A stretch of DNA of 11,082 bases from assembly GCA_946885925.1 (NCBI GenBank), contig CAMPHP010000044.1:1-11082 (forward strand). The letters run 5' to 3'. The DNA is from an uncultured Litorilinea sp. Lineage in GTDB: Bacteria; Chloroflexota; Anaerolineae; Caldilineales; Caldilineaceae. Positions 1 through 7,333 of this stretch are shown here, piece after piece (within the stretch, counting starts at the first letter, position 1; every line of letters starts with the position of its first letter). A program made the translations under genes and the position numbers. Under the pieces are notes generated by a model. The model saw only the letters and a list, made by a program, of their open reading frames with translations, was not told the DNA's origin and did no database searches.

Positions 1-146
1 ATCTGTCACATATGTAATGAGTTCCAATCCTCAACGAGCCGGGTCATTGCGCGCCTGGTCTCGTAGCCTGGTTTAACGAGTAGACTGATTCAACAAGTAG
101 TGCATCGCAACCCATCCTTGTAAAAGAATAGCTGGGAGGAACATCA

Positions 147-1856
147 ATGGACAGAGAGACAGAGAAGCGTGACACACGCGGTTGGTGGCGGCTGATCACT
201 GCAATCGTTGTGGCATTGGTCGCCGGTATGCTGATTCGCGCGAATCCCGTTTCAGCAGCCGCACCCGCTGCCCTTGTGAGTGCCGCTTCAGGCCAAGCCG
301 TCGCACAGGGCGATGGGCATGGTGATGATCATGGTGACAACAAATTTGAAGGCGTGATTGAGGAGTTGCCGTCCGATCTGCAAAACGGCGACTGGATCAT
401 CAGTGGCGAGACCTTTGTTGTTTCCACAACGACCATCTTGGAGAGCGAAGGGGTAACCTTTACGGTAGGTGTGACGGTGAAAGTGGAATTCCGCACCGAG
501 AACGACGTAAAGTATGCCAAGAAGATCGAGATCCGCGACGACAGCCACCATGATCACGATGATGACGATGATGACCACGGTAACGGTCATGGTAACGGTC
601 ATGGCAATGGTCACAATGATGACCTCAAGTTCTACGGGCTGCTCGTAAGCCGGCCGGAAGGGAAAGTTGGCGCTTGGGTCGTGGAGACCACGACCTATAC
701 CGCGACTGAAAGCACCAAGTTGGAACAGGATCATGGGGCGTTGGTACCGGGTGTCTGTGTCAAAGTGAAAGTCCATGAGAGCAGCCCAACCATTGCCAGC
801 GAGATTGAATCCGAACATCAGTATAAGTGCAGCGGGCGCGACGATGATGACGCCAAGGGCATGCTTTTTGGTGTAGTCAACGAGTTGCCGGAAGATTTAC
901 AAGATGGAGAATGGGTCATTGGGGGGCAGACCTTTGTGGTTTCTACAACTACGAAGTTGGATAGCAAGAACAGTGCATTTGAAGTAGGTGTGACCGTCAA
1001 AGTGGAGTTTTATACCGACAGTAGCACTGAAACGAACTATGCCACGAAGATCCAAATCAAGTTTGGTCATCACCACGGTCATGACCATGATGATGACGAT
1101 CAGGATGATGACGATGACTCCTATGGCAACCGTCCTGGTAAGGAAGGCAAAACCTATGGCCCGATTGTGAGCCGTCCGGATGGAGGCGCGCTCGTTGGTG
1201 TGTGGAATGTTGCTGGGGTGGTTTATACTGCTACTGTACACACCAAATTTTACCAAAATGATAACTACCAGGTGGGTGAGTGGGTCAAGGTTGAGTATGT
1301 CGTGAACGCGGATGGCAGTCGCCGTGCCACGAAGATCAAGGAAATCCCTGATCATGGTAGCGGGCCACATCCAGGGCATAACCGGCTTGTGGGCTTTGTT
1401 GATGACAAACCACCTGCGTTTGTTGGTACATGGACAATTGATGGTGCCCTCTTTGAGACGACGAATGACACGCAGTTCCGAGAGCCGCACGGTCTTTTGG
1501 TGATAGGTTCCTATGTAGTCGTTAAGTACACGATTGTCAATGATCAGCGGTTGGTTTATGAACTTGAGACACATGTGCCCCCAGGGGCTGGTGACGACAA
1601 TGCGATTGGTCGTTTGGAGTCCGCCGAGGAGGTTCAGATCGCCTCGCTCGCGTCGCCATCCGAGGCCAACACTACATGGACAGTGAATGGCATTCACTAT
1701 GTGGTCACAGAGGCTACCCAGTTGGTTGATCTTGGGGGTGAACTTGTGCCAGGGGCAGAGGTCTACGTCAACAGCTATACCGTTGATGGGCAACATTACG
1801 CGACAATGGTGCGTAGTATTGCCGGCAAGTCCTACTTGCCGTTGATGCAGCGATAA
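147..1856 (+). CDS. Exported six-repeat protein (DUF5666-like) with Asp/His-rich linkers
   Basis: The protein has 569 residues. A basic N-terminus (K7, R8, R11, R15) and a hydrophobic stretch at about 14-30 lead to an Ala-rich region with a plausible signal-peptidase site near VSA (35-37), so it is probably exported. Six beta-rich repeats follow at about 66-130, 160-227, 238-306, 335-400, 412-476 and 486-560. Each has the pattern G-x-(I/V), W-x-(I/V), a T-x-T/T-x-L stretch, (V/P)G-x-x-V-x-V and a final A-x-x-I, which resembles DUF5666. Linkers at 131-159, 228-236 and 307-334 are very rich in Asp, His and Gly and could bind divalent cations (inference). Repeats 1 and 3 are near copies, and 2 and 4 share Y-G-x-x-V-S-R-P, so a two-repeat unit was duplicated. 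The C-terminus is KSYLPLMQR. GGGAGGA lies 6 nt before the ATG. There is no catalytic motif. A structural, adhesion or metal-binding surface role is possible but unproven. Confidence 0.85.
   Translation: MDRETEKRDTRGWWRLITAIVVALVAGMLIRANPVSAAAPAALVSAASGQAVAQGDGHGDDHGDNKFEGVIEELPSDLQNGDWIISGETFVVSTTTILESEGVTFTVGVTVKVEFRTENDVKYAKKIEIRDDSHHDHDDDDDDHGNGHGNGHGNGHNDDLKFYGLLVSRPEGKVGAWVVETTTYTATESTKLEQDHGALVPGVCVKVKVHESSPTIASEIESEHQYKCSGRDDDDAKGMLFGVVNELPEDLQDGEWVIGGQTFVVSTTTKLDSKNSAFEVGVTVKVEFYTDSSTETNYATKIQIKFGHHHGHDHDDDDQDDDDDSYGNRPGKEGKTYGPIVSRPDGGALVGVWNVAGVVYTATVHTKFYQNDNYQVGEWVKVEYVVNADGSRRATKIKEIPDHGSGPHPGHNRLVGFVDDKPPAFVGTWTIDGALFETTNDTQFREPHGLLVIGSYVVVKYTIVNDQRLVYELETHVPPGAGDDNAIGRLESAEEVQIASLASPSEANTTWTVNGIHYVVTEATQLVDLGGELVPGAEVYVNSYTVDGQHYATMVRSIAGKSYLPLMQR
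579..614 (+). repeat. Three tandem 12-bp units coding GNGH x3
   Basis: The unit GGTAACGGTCAT occurs perfectly twice (579-590, 591-602), then once with three changes (603-614). It encodes Gly-Asn-Gly-His three times (residues 145-156) in the first long acidic linker. Because the unit is a multiple of three, slippage would lengthen or shorten the linker without breaking the frame. Confidence 0.85.
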
Positions 1857-1892
1857 GCTCGTCGCAGCAGTAAGGATCGCTTTTAGATCAGA

Positions 1893-1932
1893 AAGGGTGA
1901 GGTCGGGAGCAGTTAGCCCTGATCTCACCCTT
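1893..1932 (+). terminator. Hairpin terminator after the exported repeat protein
   Basis: A 12-bp stem pairs AAGGGTGAGGTC (1893-1904) with GATCTCACCCTT (1921-1932), with one G-U pair. The 16-nt loop contains a further GGG/CCC pairing. It begins 36 nt after the stop codon. The following tract (TCTATTAT) is only moderately T-rich, so this is a good hairpin but not a textbook terminator. Confidence 0.6.
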
Positions 1933-2122
1933 CTATTATGGATCTACTATGGACCCCTCTTCTGTAGACTCTTTATTGTAGCGGGGTGCATTTCAGGTTA
2001 AGGCATAGACTGGAAGCGCCAGCACTCCTCACCAGAACAAACCTTGCTGGCATGGTCGCTCATTGGCAGGGCCGCCAGGCCTGTCCCGACAGAGGAGGGA
2101 GATGGCGGCGTTCCGGCCACAG

Positions 2123-2176
2123 CGTAGATACACCCTTGTTTGACTGGTTTGTGGTGTTGGCAAGCTCGTATCTACG
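2123..2176. repeat. Perfect 9-bp inverted repeat, 36-bp spacer
   Basis: CGTAGATAC (2123-2131) and GTATCTACG (2168-2176) are exact reverse complements. Inside the spacer, CTTG (2135-2138) can also pair with CAAG (2161-2164), giving an interrupted hairpin. It lies 69 nt upstream of the SDR start and could be an operator or an RNA structure; neither is shown. Confidence 0.6.
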
Positions 2177-2209
2177 ATATTGGTAATCTGTACAAAGTAC
2201 GCCTAAAAA

Positions 2210-2238
2210 TAGACCTTTCGATACGCTTTTGGTAAACT
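2210..2238 (+). promoter_or_regulatory. Possible promoter for a leaderless SDR transcript
   Basis: TAGACC (2210-2215) and TAAACT (2233-2238) are separated by 17 bp, and each matches 4 of 6 consensus bases. The predicted transcription start falls on or beside the ATG at 2245. That would fit the absence of a Shine-Dalgarno sequence there. An alternative weak -10 is the A-rich stretch at 2204-2210. Confidence 0.3.
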
Positions 2239-2244
2239 CACCAC

Positions 2245-3051
2245 ATGATAAGCAAGAATCTCCAGGGACAGACTGCAATTATAAGCGGGGGCGGCCGCGG
2301 GATTGGTAAGGCGGCCGCGGAGCTGTTGGCCTCTTTGGGCGCAACGGTGGTTCTGACAGCGCGCAGTAAAGAGCAGATCGAGCGTGTTGCTGCGGATCTG
2401 TGTCAACAGGGAGCCACGGCAATCGCTGTTGCTGGCGATGTTGCTGATCCCAAACAAGTAGAAAAGATCGTCGAGGCCACGCTGAACGAGTTCAAGCGTG
2501 TAGACATTCTAATTAACAATGCCGGTGTGATTTGGCCTGTGCAAGAGGTCATCAAGACAGGCGTAGACGAATGGGCCTATAACATTCAGGTTAACCTACT
2601 AGGTTCCTTTTACTTCACCCGATATGTACTACCCCTTATGGTCGAGCAGCAGTACGGACGAATTGTCAATGTGAGTAGTGGTGCTGCCATTAATCCGATT
2701 TTGGGAGCCAGCGCCTACTCTGCTTCTAAGGCGGGGATGGATATCTTCACCCGCTCGCTCGCCCAAGAACTGACGGATACGGGTGTAGTGGTGAACAGCC
2801 TGCACCCTGGCATGGTTGATACAGAGATGCAGGTGGATCTGCGTAGCGTAGATACGAGTAACAGTCGCTTTACTTTGACGCGGTTTCACGATGCCTATAG
2901 CGAGGGGCGGCTGCGTTCGCCACAAGATGTGGCACGCGCTGTGACTTGGCTGGCCGGGCCGTGGTGCCAGGGCCAAACCGGACAAATTTTTAGCGTTGCG
3001 AATGAGGAATGGATTCAGCAGGTTAACGCTGATTTAGATCAGCTTGCCTAA
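2245..3051 (+). CDS. SDR-family NAD(P)-dependent oxidoreductase, FabG-like
   Basis: A 268-residue classical short-chain dehydrogenase/reductase, probably cytosolic. The Rossmann glycine motif is SGGGRGIG (14-21), with D65 in the GDV motif, NNAG at 91-94 and N117. The catalytic residues are S145, Y158 and K162 in the Y-x-x-x-K arrangement, followed by the HPG motif (187-189). R18 and R40 suggest a preference for NADP(H). The family includes 3-oxoacyl-ACP reductases and many sugar, alcohol and steroid dehydrogenases. No acyl-carrier or fatty-acid genes are nearby, so the substrate cannot be assigned and fabG would be over-specific. The ATG at 2245 is the first in-frame start after the stop at 2233, and no Shine-Dalgarno sequence precedes it. 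The gene has its own terminator and appears to be a single-gene unit. Confidence 0.93.
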   Translation: MISKNLQGQTAIISGGGRGIGKAAAELLASLGATVVLTARSKEQIERVAADLCQQGATAIAVAGDVADPKQVEKIVEATLNEFKRVDILINNAGVIWPVQEVIKTGVDEWAYNIQVNLLGSFYFTRYVLPLMVEQQYGRIVNVSSGAAINPILGASAYSASKAGMDIFTRSLAQELTDTGVVVNSLHPGMVDTEMQVDLRSVDTSNSRFTLTRFHDAYSEGRLRSPQDVARAVTWLAGPWCQGQTGQIFSVANEEWIQQVNADLDQLA

Positions 3052-3071
3052 CCCTGTGGCAGGTCTTTTTT
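3042..3071 (+). terminator. Intrinsic terminator overlapping the SDR stop codon
   Basis: GCTTGCC (3042-3048) pairs with GGCAGGT (3058-3064), with two G-U pairs. The 9-nt loop begins with the TAA stop codon, and six T residues follow at 3066-3071. The stem is formed partly by the last two codons of the gene. The stem is modest but the T tract is good. Confidence 0.6.
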
Positions 3072-3096
3072 GTGCATCATTGAGGATGCCAAAATT

Positions 3097-3102
3097 TATA
3101 CT
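3097..3102 (+). promoter_or_regulatory. Probable -10 element of the icd promoter
   Basis: TATACT matches the -10 consensus at 5 of 6 positions in an AT-rich stretch. It lies between the SDR terminator and the icd start, where a promoter is expected. No good -35 hexamer is seen 16-18 bp upstream. It predicts a leader of roughly 30 nt that contains the GAGGAGA ribosome-binding site. Confidence 0.45.
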
Positions 3103-3137
3103 AAATGTCCCACTAAACTAGAGGAGACGATTACCCG

Positions 3138-4382
<1,245 letters not shown>

Positions 4383-4384
4383 AT

Positions 4385-4393
4385 TGCTATAAT
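4385..4393 (+). promoter_or_regulatory. Perfect extended -10 motif after icd
   Basis: TGCTATAAT is an exact TGn plus TATAAT extended -10, beginning 3 nt after the icd stop codon. Transcription would start near 4400, inside the 5' arm of the following hairpin, giving the GH13 gene a leader of about 105 nt. No -35 match is evident, which extended -10 promoters can tolerate. The TATAAT is also part of the palindromic stem, so it may simply belong to the terminator. Confidence 0.4.
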
Positions 4394-4442
4394 GAAAGGA
4401 CGACGCCATACCCATTGTTGGCGTGGCGTCGTCTTCATTATA
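4388..4442 (+). terminator. Long hairpin after icd (probable terminator)
   Basis: TATAATGAA (4388-4396) and GACGACGCCA (4399-4408) pair with TGGCGTCGTC (4424-4433) and TTCATTATA (4434-4442). This gives a 19-bp stem interrupted only by a 2-nt AG bulge, with a 15-nt loop. The GC-rich core followed by an AT-rich outer segment fits a terminator. There is no uninterrupted T run, and the near-symmetry allows either direction. Confidence 0.65.
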
Positions 4443-4505
4443 AGGCCATGAAAATGGCTGCTTTACCTGTTCAGCTTTACCCCGCTAGAAACTACGGCGT
4501 CACCA

Positions 4506-6350
4506 TTGTTGCCTGTCGATATTTTGCAAACATCGCATGAGACAGCCCTTACTAGGCCACTAACGGCACTGCCCGTAGATATTCGCGGGGGTGTCCATTT
4601 TGACTTGGTTAGCCCAGATACGATTACCTTTGTCTTTCATGCTCCTTTCAAGCCCTATGTCAGTCTGGTTGGTGACTTCAACGAATGGAATGCCCGCAGC
4701 CACCCGTTAGTGACGGATGGGCAGGGGGTCTGGTGGATTACGCTGCCCCACCCAGGCGCAACTCGCTATGGTTATTACGTGGCGATTGATGACGAATCCC
4801 ATGCGTGGGTAGGCGATCCCTATGCAACCGAGGTGTGTTGGGAGGGGAATACCCCGTGTGCCTATCTGCGTGATCCTGTCGCGCCGTTTGAATGGACAGA
4901 TGATGACTGGCAGACGCCGCCAGTGCGTGATCTGGTCATCTATGAACTGTGTGTGCGCGATTTTGCCGGCGTGTGGCGTGACAACCAGCCGGTCTACGGA
5001 GACTTCCGCAGTTTGTTGCACTATGTGGACTATTTGGCGGATATGGGTATTAATGCCGTAGAGCTAATGCCGATTCATGCCTTTCCTGGTGATTCAAGTT
5101 GGGGCTATAATCCCGTCTTCTACTTTGCGCCTGAAGAGGCCTATGGCAAGCCAGATGACTTCAAGGCATTTGTCAATGCATGTCATCGTCGCCGTATTGC
5201 GGTGATTCTGGATGTTGTATTTAACCATGTCTGGGGTGAGCATCCCTATTATCAAATCTACCCCCCGATGTATAGCTCCAAAGGCGAGTGGCTGTTTGAT
5301 TGGAATCCCTATTTTCATCACACGCCACATAGCGTGAATATGTGGGCCTGCGTTGATTGGGATCACTTTGAGCCAGTCACAACACGCCATTTTCAAGATG
5401 TGGTACGTTTTTGGCTTGAAGAATATCACGTGGATGGCTTTCGCTTCGATTGGGTTTGCGGAGTGGATTATGATAGCAAGAACCCAATGCAACCAGGCTT
5501 TAACCCCTATCACGGTATTAGCGCCATCGGATGGGCGGCACGACAAGCAAAGCCAGACTGTATTTTGATCGGCGAGTATTGGCAGCTGGAAGGGACTCAC
5601 CCCGATAAAACCGCAGCCAAGATGGTCAGAGAGACGCCGCTAGATGCCTGTTGGCACGGTACTTTTCATCATGTGATGTTTGATGTGCTCAATCAACACT
5701 GGGAATGGGAGAAGCGAGATATCTTTCACGCATTGGGAGGTTTTCGCGCTGAAGGATTCCAAAGTGCAGCCCAGATTGTAAACTATACCTGTTCCCACGA
5801 CGAGGTACGCCCAGAGCACGAGATAAAGTTCTATAGTGCGGGTCACATCAAGCGACCTCCTCAGATGAGTGTCGCGGAGTTGGCGCTGTGCAAGGCACAA
5901 TTAGGGCTTGTCACCTTGTTTGCTGTGCCGGGTGTGCCTATGATCTACAGCGGGCAGGAATTTGGCGAAGATGCGCCGCGTACCATTGATTTCTGTCCTA
6001 TAAGCTGGGATAAACTGGAACTCAGTACCCATCGTGAGCAATTTGACCTGGTTTGCCGGTTGATTGCAGCACGCAACAGCCACAACGCGCTGCGTAGTGA
6101 CAATATCTACATAGAGCCTGATGATTTTGCCTCTTGCCAGGTAGTGCGTTTGCGCCGTTGGGATGAACACGACGTGGCGGTGGCTGCGCTGAATTTCGGG
6201 GAGAATCCAGCCACAGTGACGATAGATATACCTTGGGCAGGCATGTGGCGTGATGTTGTGACCGATCAGGTGTATCATTGGAGCGGAGGCGAACAGCAGT
6301 TTGATTTGGACACTTGGCAGGGGTTGCTCTTGGTGCCACTCCATGTCTAG
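4506..6350 (+). CDS. GH13 alpha-amylase-family enzyme with N-terminal CBM48-like domain
   Basis: A protein of up to 614 residues acting on alpha-glucans, with no signal peptide and so probably cytosolic. A CBM48-like beta-sandwich spans about 31-120, including GDFNEWN (56-62). The GH13 barrel follows from about 140. Region I is DVVFNH (236-241), region II GFRFD with nucleophile D315, region III GEYW with acid/base E357, and region IV SHDE with H431 and D432. All catalytic residues are present. A C-terminal beta domain covers about 540-614. The SHDE motif recalls glycogen branching enzymes, while DVVFNH recalls amylase, pullulanase or trehalohydrolase groups, so branching, debranching and hydrolysis all remain possible. 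The start is uncertain: TTG at 4506 or 4509 are the only usual start codons in the open frame after the stop at 4449, and neither has a clear ribosome-binding site. No other glycogen gene is nearby. Confidence 0.9.
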   Translation: MLPVDILQTSHETALTRPLTALPVDIRGGVHFDLVSPDTITFVFHAPFKPYVSLVGDFNEWNARSHPLVTDGQGVWWITLPHPGATRYGYYVAIDDESHAWVGDPYATEVCWEGNTPCAYLRDPVAPFEWTDDDWQTPPVRDLVIYELCVRDFAGVWRDNQPVYGDFRSLLHYVDYLADMGINAVELMPIHAFPGDSSWGYNPVFYFAPEEAYGKPDDFKAFVNACHRRRIAVILDVVFNHVWGEHPYYQIYPPMYSSKGEWLFDWNPYFHHTPHSVNMWACVDWDHFEPVTTRHFQDVVRFWLEEYHVDGFRFDWVCGVDYDSKNPMQPGFNPYHGISAIGWAARQAKPDCILIGEYWQLEGTHPDKTAAKMVRETPLDACWHGTFHHVMFDVLNQHWEWEKRDIFHALGGFRAEGFQSAAQIVNYTCSHDEVRPEHEIKFYSAGHIKRPPQMSVAELALCKAQLGLVTLFAVPGVPMIYSGQEFGEDAPRTIDFCPISWDKLELSTHREQFDLVCRLIAARNSHNALRSDNIYIEPDDFASCQVVRLRRWDEHDVAVAALNFGENPATVTIDIPWAGMWRDVVTDQVYHWSGGEQQFDLDTWQGLLLVPLHV

Positions 6351-6373
6351 CCTTGATCCATGTCTAGCCTTGA
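6340..6373 (+). repeat. Perfect 17-bp tandem duplication across the GH13 stop codon
   Basis: The unit TCCATGTCTAGCCTTGA occurs at 6340-6356 and again at 6357-6373 with no mismatch. The first copy contains the last codons and TAG stop of the GH13 gene; the second lies wholly downstream. The identity suggests a recent duplication, and it leaves the protein sequence unchanged. Confidence 0.95.
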
Positions 6374-6444
6374 CGCCAATCGCTCTTATCTGCGCTATTC
6401 TCGCTTGCTTAGTGAAGTAAGTTACGAATGAATTCTGGCTATTG

Positions 6445-6453
6445 TGGTATGAT
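6445..6453 (+). promoter_or_regulatory. Extended -10 promoter element for sdhCAB
   Basis: TGGTATGAT combines a TGn extension with TATGAT (5 of 6 matches to the -10 consensus). No good -35 hexamer lies at the usual distance. It is the best promoter candidate in the interval and predicts transcription start near 6460. Confidence 0.5.
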
Positions 6454-6545
6454 ATGAGGAGACGCGCACAATGTTTGCGTAACCTGTTTTGTTGAGCCTA
6501 TGAGGCTTTACTTGCCAGAGAGAATCACGTTGTCGTCCATTTTCG

Positions 6546-6562
6546 TCCATGTGACACATGGA
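6546..6562. promoter_or_regulatory. 17-bp perfect palindrome in the sdh leader
   Basis: TCCATGTG (6546-6553), a central A, and CACATGGA (6555-6562) form perfect 8-bp arms. As DNA it has the form of a binding site for a dimeric regulator. As RNA it would fold into a 7-bp stem with a GAC triloop, followed by TTTCTTC, resembling a small attenuator. No specific regulator can be named. Confidence 0.55.
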
Positions 6563-6634
6563 TTTCTTCAATTTCGGAAATCACAAATCCTTGTAAATTT
6601 GATTGTAAGCAATGTCTAACGAGGAGGTTGCTGT

Positions 6635-7315
6635 ATGCAAGCAGCGGCGCTTTACCGCTCGTCAATTGGCAAAAAGGCACTCATGGCAATAACCGGATTG
6701 ATCTGGATCGGTTATGTTGTGATGCACATGTATGGCAATTTGAAAGCCTTTCAGGGCAGCGTCTACTTTAACGAGTATGCTGAAGGGTTACGTTCCTTAG
6801 GGTCGCCAATCTTTGGTCATCTGCATCTATTGACTATTGCTCGCATTGTGCTTGTGGTCGCGCTGGTGATTCATGTTTGGGCGGCGTATTCGCTCTTTCA
6901 ACAAGCGCGAGAGGCGCGCCCAAAAAGTTATGCCATGTGGCGCGCGGTGCAGGCGAACTATGCTTCTGTGACCATGCGTTATGGAGGCACGGCGATTTTG
7001 CTCTTTGTAATCTTTCACCTGGCCCATTTGACTTGGGGCGTGAGTCCTGTCCACCCGGACTATATTCGGGGGGATGCCTACCATAACTTGATCGTGGGGT
7101 TCCGTTCGCTACCAGTGGTCATTATCTATCTCTTGGCATTGGTAGCGTTGGCTCTTCACCTCTATCATGGTACTTGGAGCATGTTCCAGACACTCGGTTT
7201 AAACGATGATTCGTGGGACGGGGTGTTTCGTGGATTGGCGTGGTTATTAGCGATTGTGGTGCCAGTCGGCTTTGCCGCGGTACCTCTCGCGATCCAGTTT
7301 GGGTATATCCAGTAG
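6635..7315 (+). CDS. sdhC: Succinate dehydrogenase cytochrome b subunit (b558 type)
   Basis: A 226-residue integral membrane protein with five predicted helices (about 14-34, 64-86, 114-134, 158-180 and 199-219). It anchors SdhAB and passes electrons to quinone. The family is the Bacillus subtilis/Wolinella-type cytochrome b558, which carries two haems on one polypeptide and needs no SdhD. Four histidines lie in helices I-IV: H31, H80, H128 and H175 (H178 is an alternative). They correspond in position to the four axial haem ligands of B. subtilis SdhC (28, 70, 113, 155). Menaquinone as acceptor is inferred from the family. GAGGAGG lies 7 nt before the ATG. It is the first gene of the operon, 18 nt from sdhA. 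Confidence 0.95.
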   Translation: MQAAALYRSSIGKKALMAITGLIWIGYVVMHMYGNLKAFQGSVYFNEYAEGLRSLGSPIFGHLHLLTIARIVLVVALVIHVWAAYSLFQQAREARPKSYAMWRAVQANYASVTMRYGGTAILLFVIFHLAHLTWGVSPVHPDYIRGDAYHNLIVGFRSLPVVIIYLLALVALALHLYHGTWSMFQTLGLNDDSWDGVFRGLAWLLAIVVPVGFAAVPLAIQFGYIQ

Positions 7316-7333
7316 CTTTGGAGGTTTGATTTC

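Larger units (their letters stand above)
1933..2244. other. Non-coding interval with inverted repeats; no gene seen
   Basis: This stretch of about 310 bp lies between the first terminator and the SDR gene. No frame has both a credible start site and a recognisable protein. It contains two structured elements. GCCGCCA (2071-2077) pairs with TGGCGGC (2103-2109) around an inner CTGT/ACAG hairpin (2081-2092). CGTAGATAC (2123-2131) pairs with GTATCTACG (2168-2176). A weak promoter-like pair lies just before the SDR start (2210-2215 and 2233-2238). A small structured RNA is possible, but I see no promoter or terminator that would define one. Confidence 0.5.
6351..6634 (+). promoter_or_regulatory. 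Control region and long leader of the sdhCAB operon
   Basis: This 284-bp interval between the GH13 stop and sdhC holds no protein gene. It begins with the second copy of the 17-bp duplication. CTTGCTT (6404-6410) pairs with AAGTAAG (6415-6421), a possible weak GH13 terminator without a T tract. An extended -10 follows at 6445-6453, then a small AGCCT/AGGCT hairpin (6495-6507). TCGTCCAT is repeated at 6533-6540 and 6543-6550, a 17-bp palindrome sits at 6546-6562, and ATTTC/GAAAT surrounds G6576. The strong ribosome-binding site GAGGAGG (6621-6627) serves sdhC. If transcription starts near 6460, the leader is about 175 nt, long enough for regulation. Confidence 0.6.

Noticed and set aside
1..146. 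Possible promoter or RNA gene before the first CDS
   Set aside because: No tRNA-like fold and no convincing -35/-10 pair; only the ribosome-binding site at 134-140 is clear.
288..818. Minus-strand open frame with Ile/Val/Met-rich runs resembling membrane helices
   Set aside because: The hydrophobic runs are the complement of the Asp/His codons in the linker, not a real membrane protein.
897..1928. Long minus-strand open frame (343 codons) opposite the exported repeat protein
   Set aside because: It is antisense to a gene with a signal peptide, repeats and a good ribosome-binding site, its translation resembles no family, and it runs through the terminator hairpin. It is a by-product of codon use.
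1986..2186. 66-codon plus-strand open frame in the gene-free interval
   Set aside because: No ribosome-binding site, no recognisable motif, and it overlaps inverted repeats.
2290..2320. Exact 11-bp direct repeat GGCGGCCGCGG, 20 bp apart, inside the SDR gene
   Set aside because: The copies are read in different frames as the Rossmann glycine motif and an Ala-rich helix; GC-rich codons explain it, so coincidence is likely.
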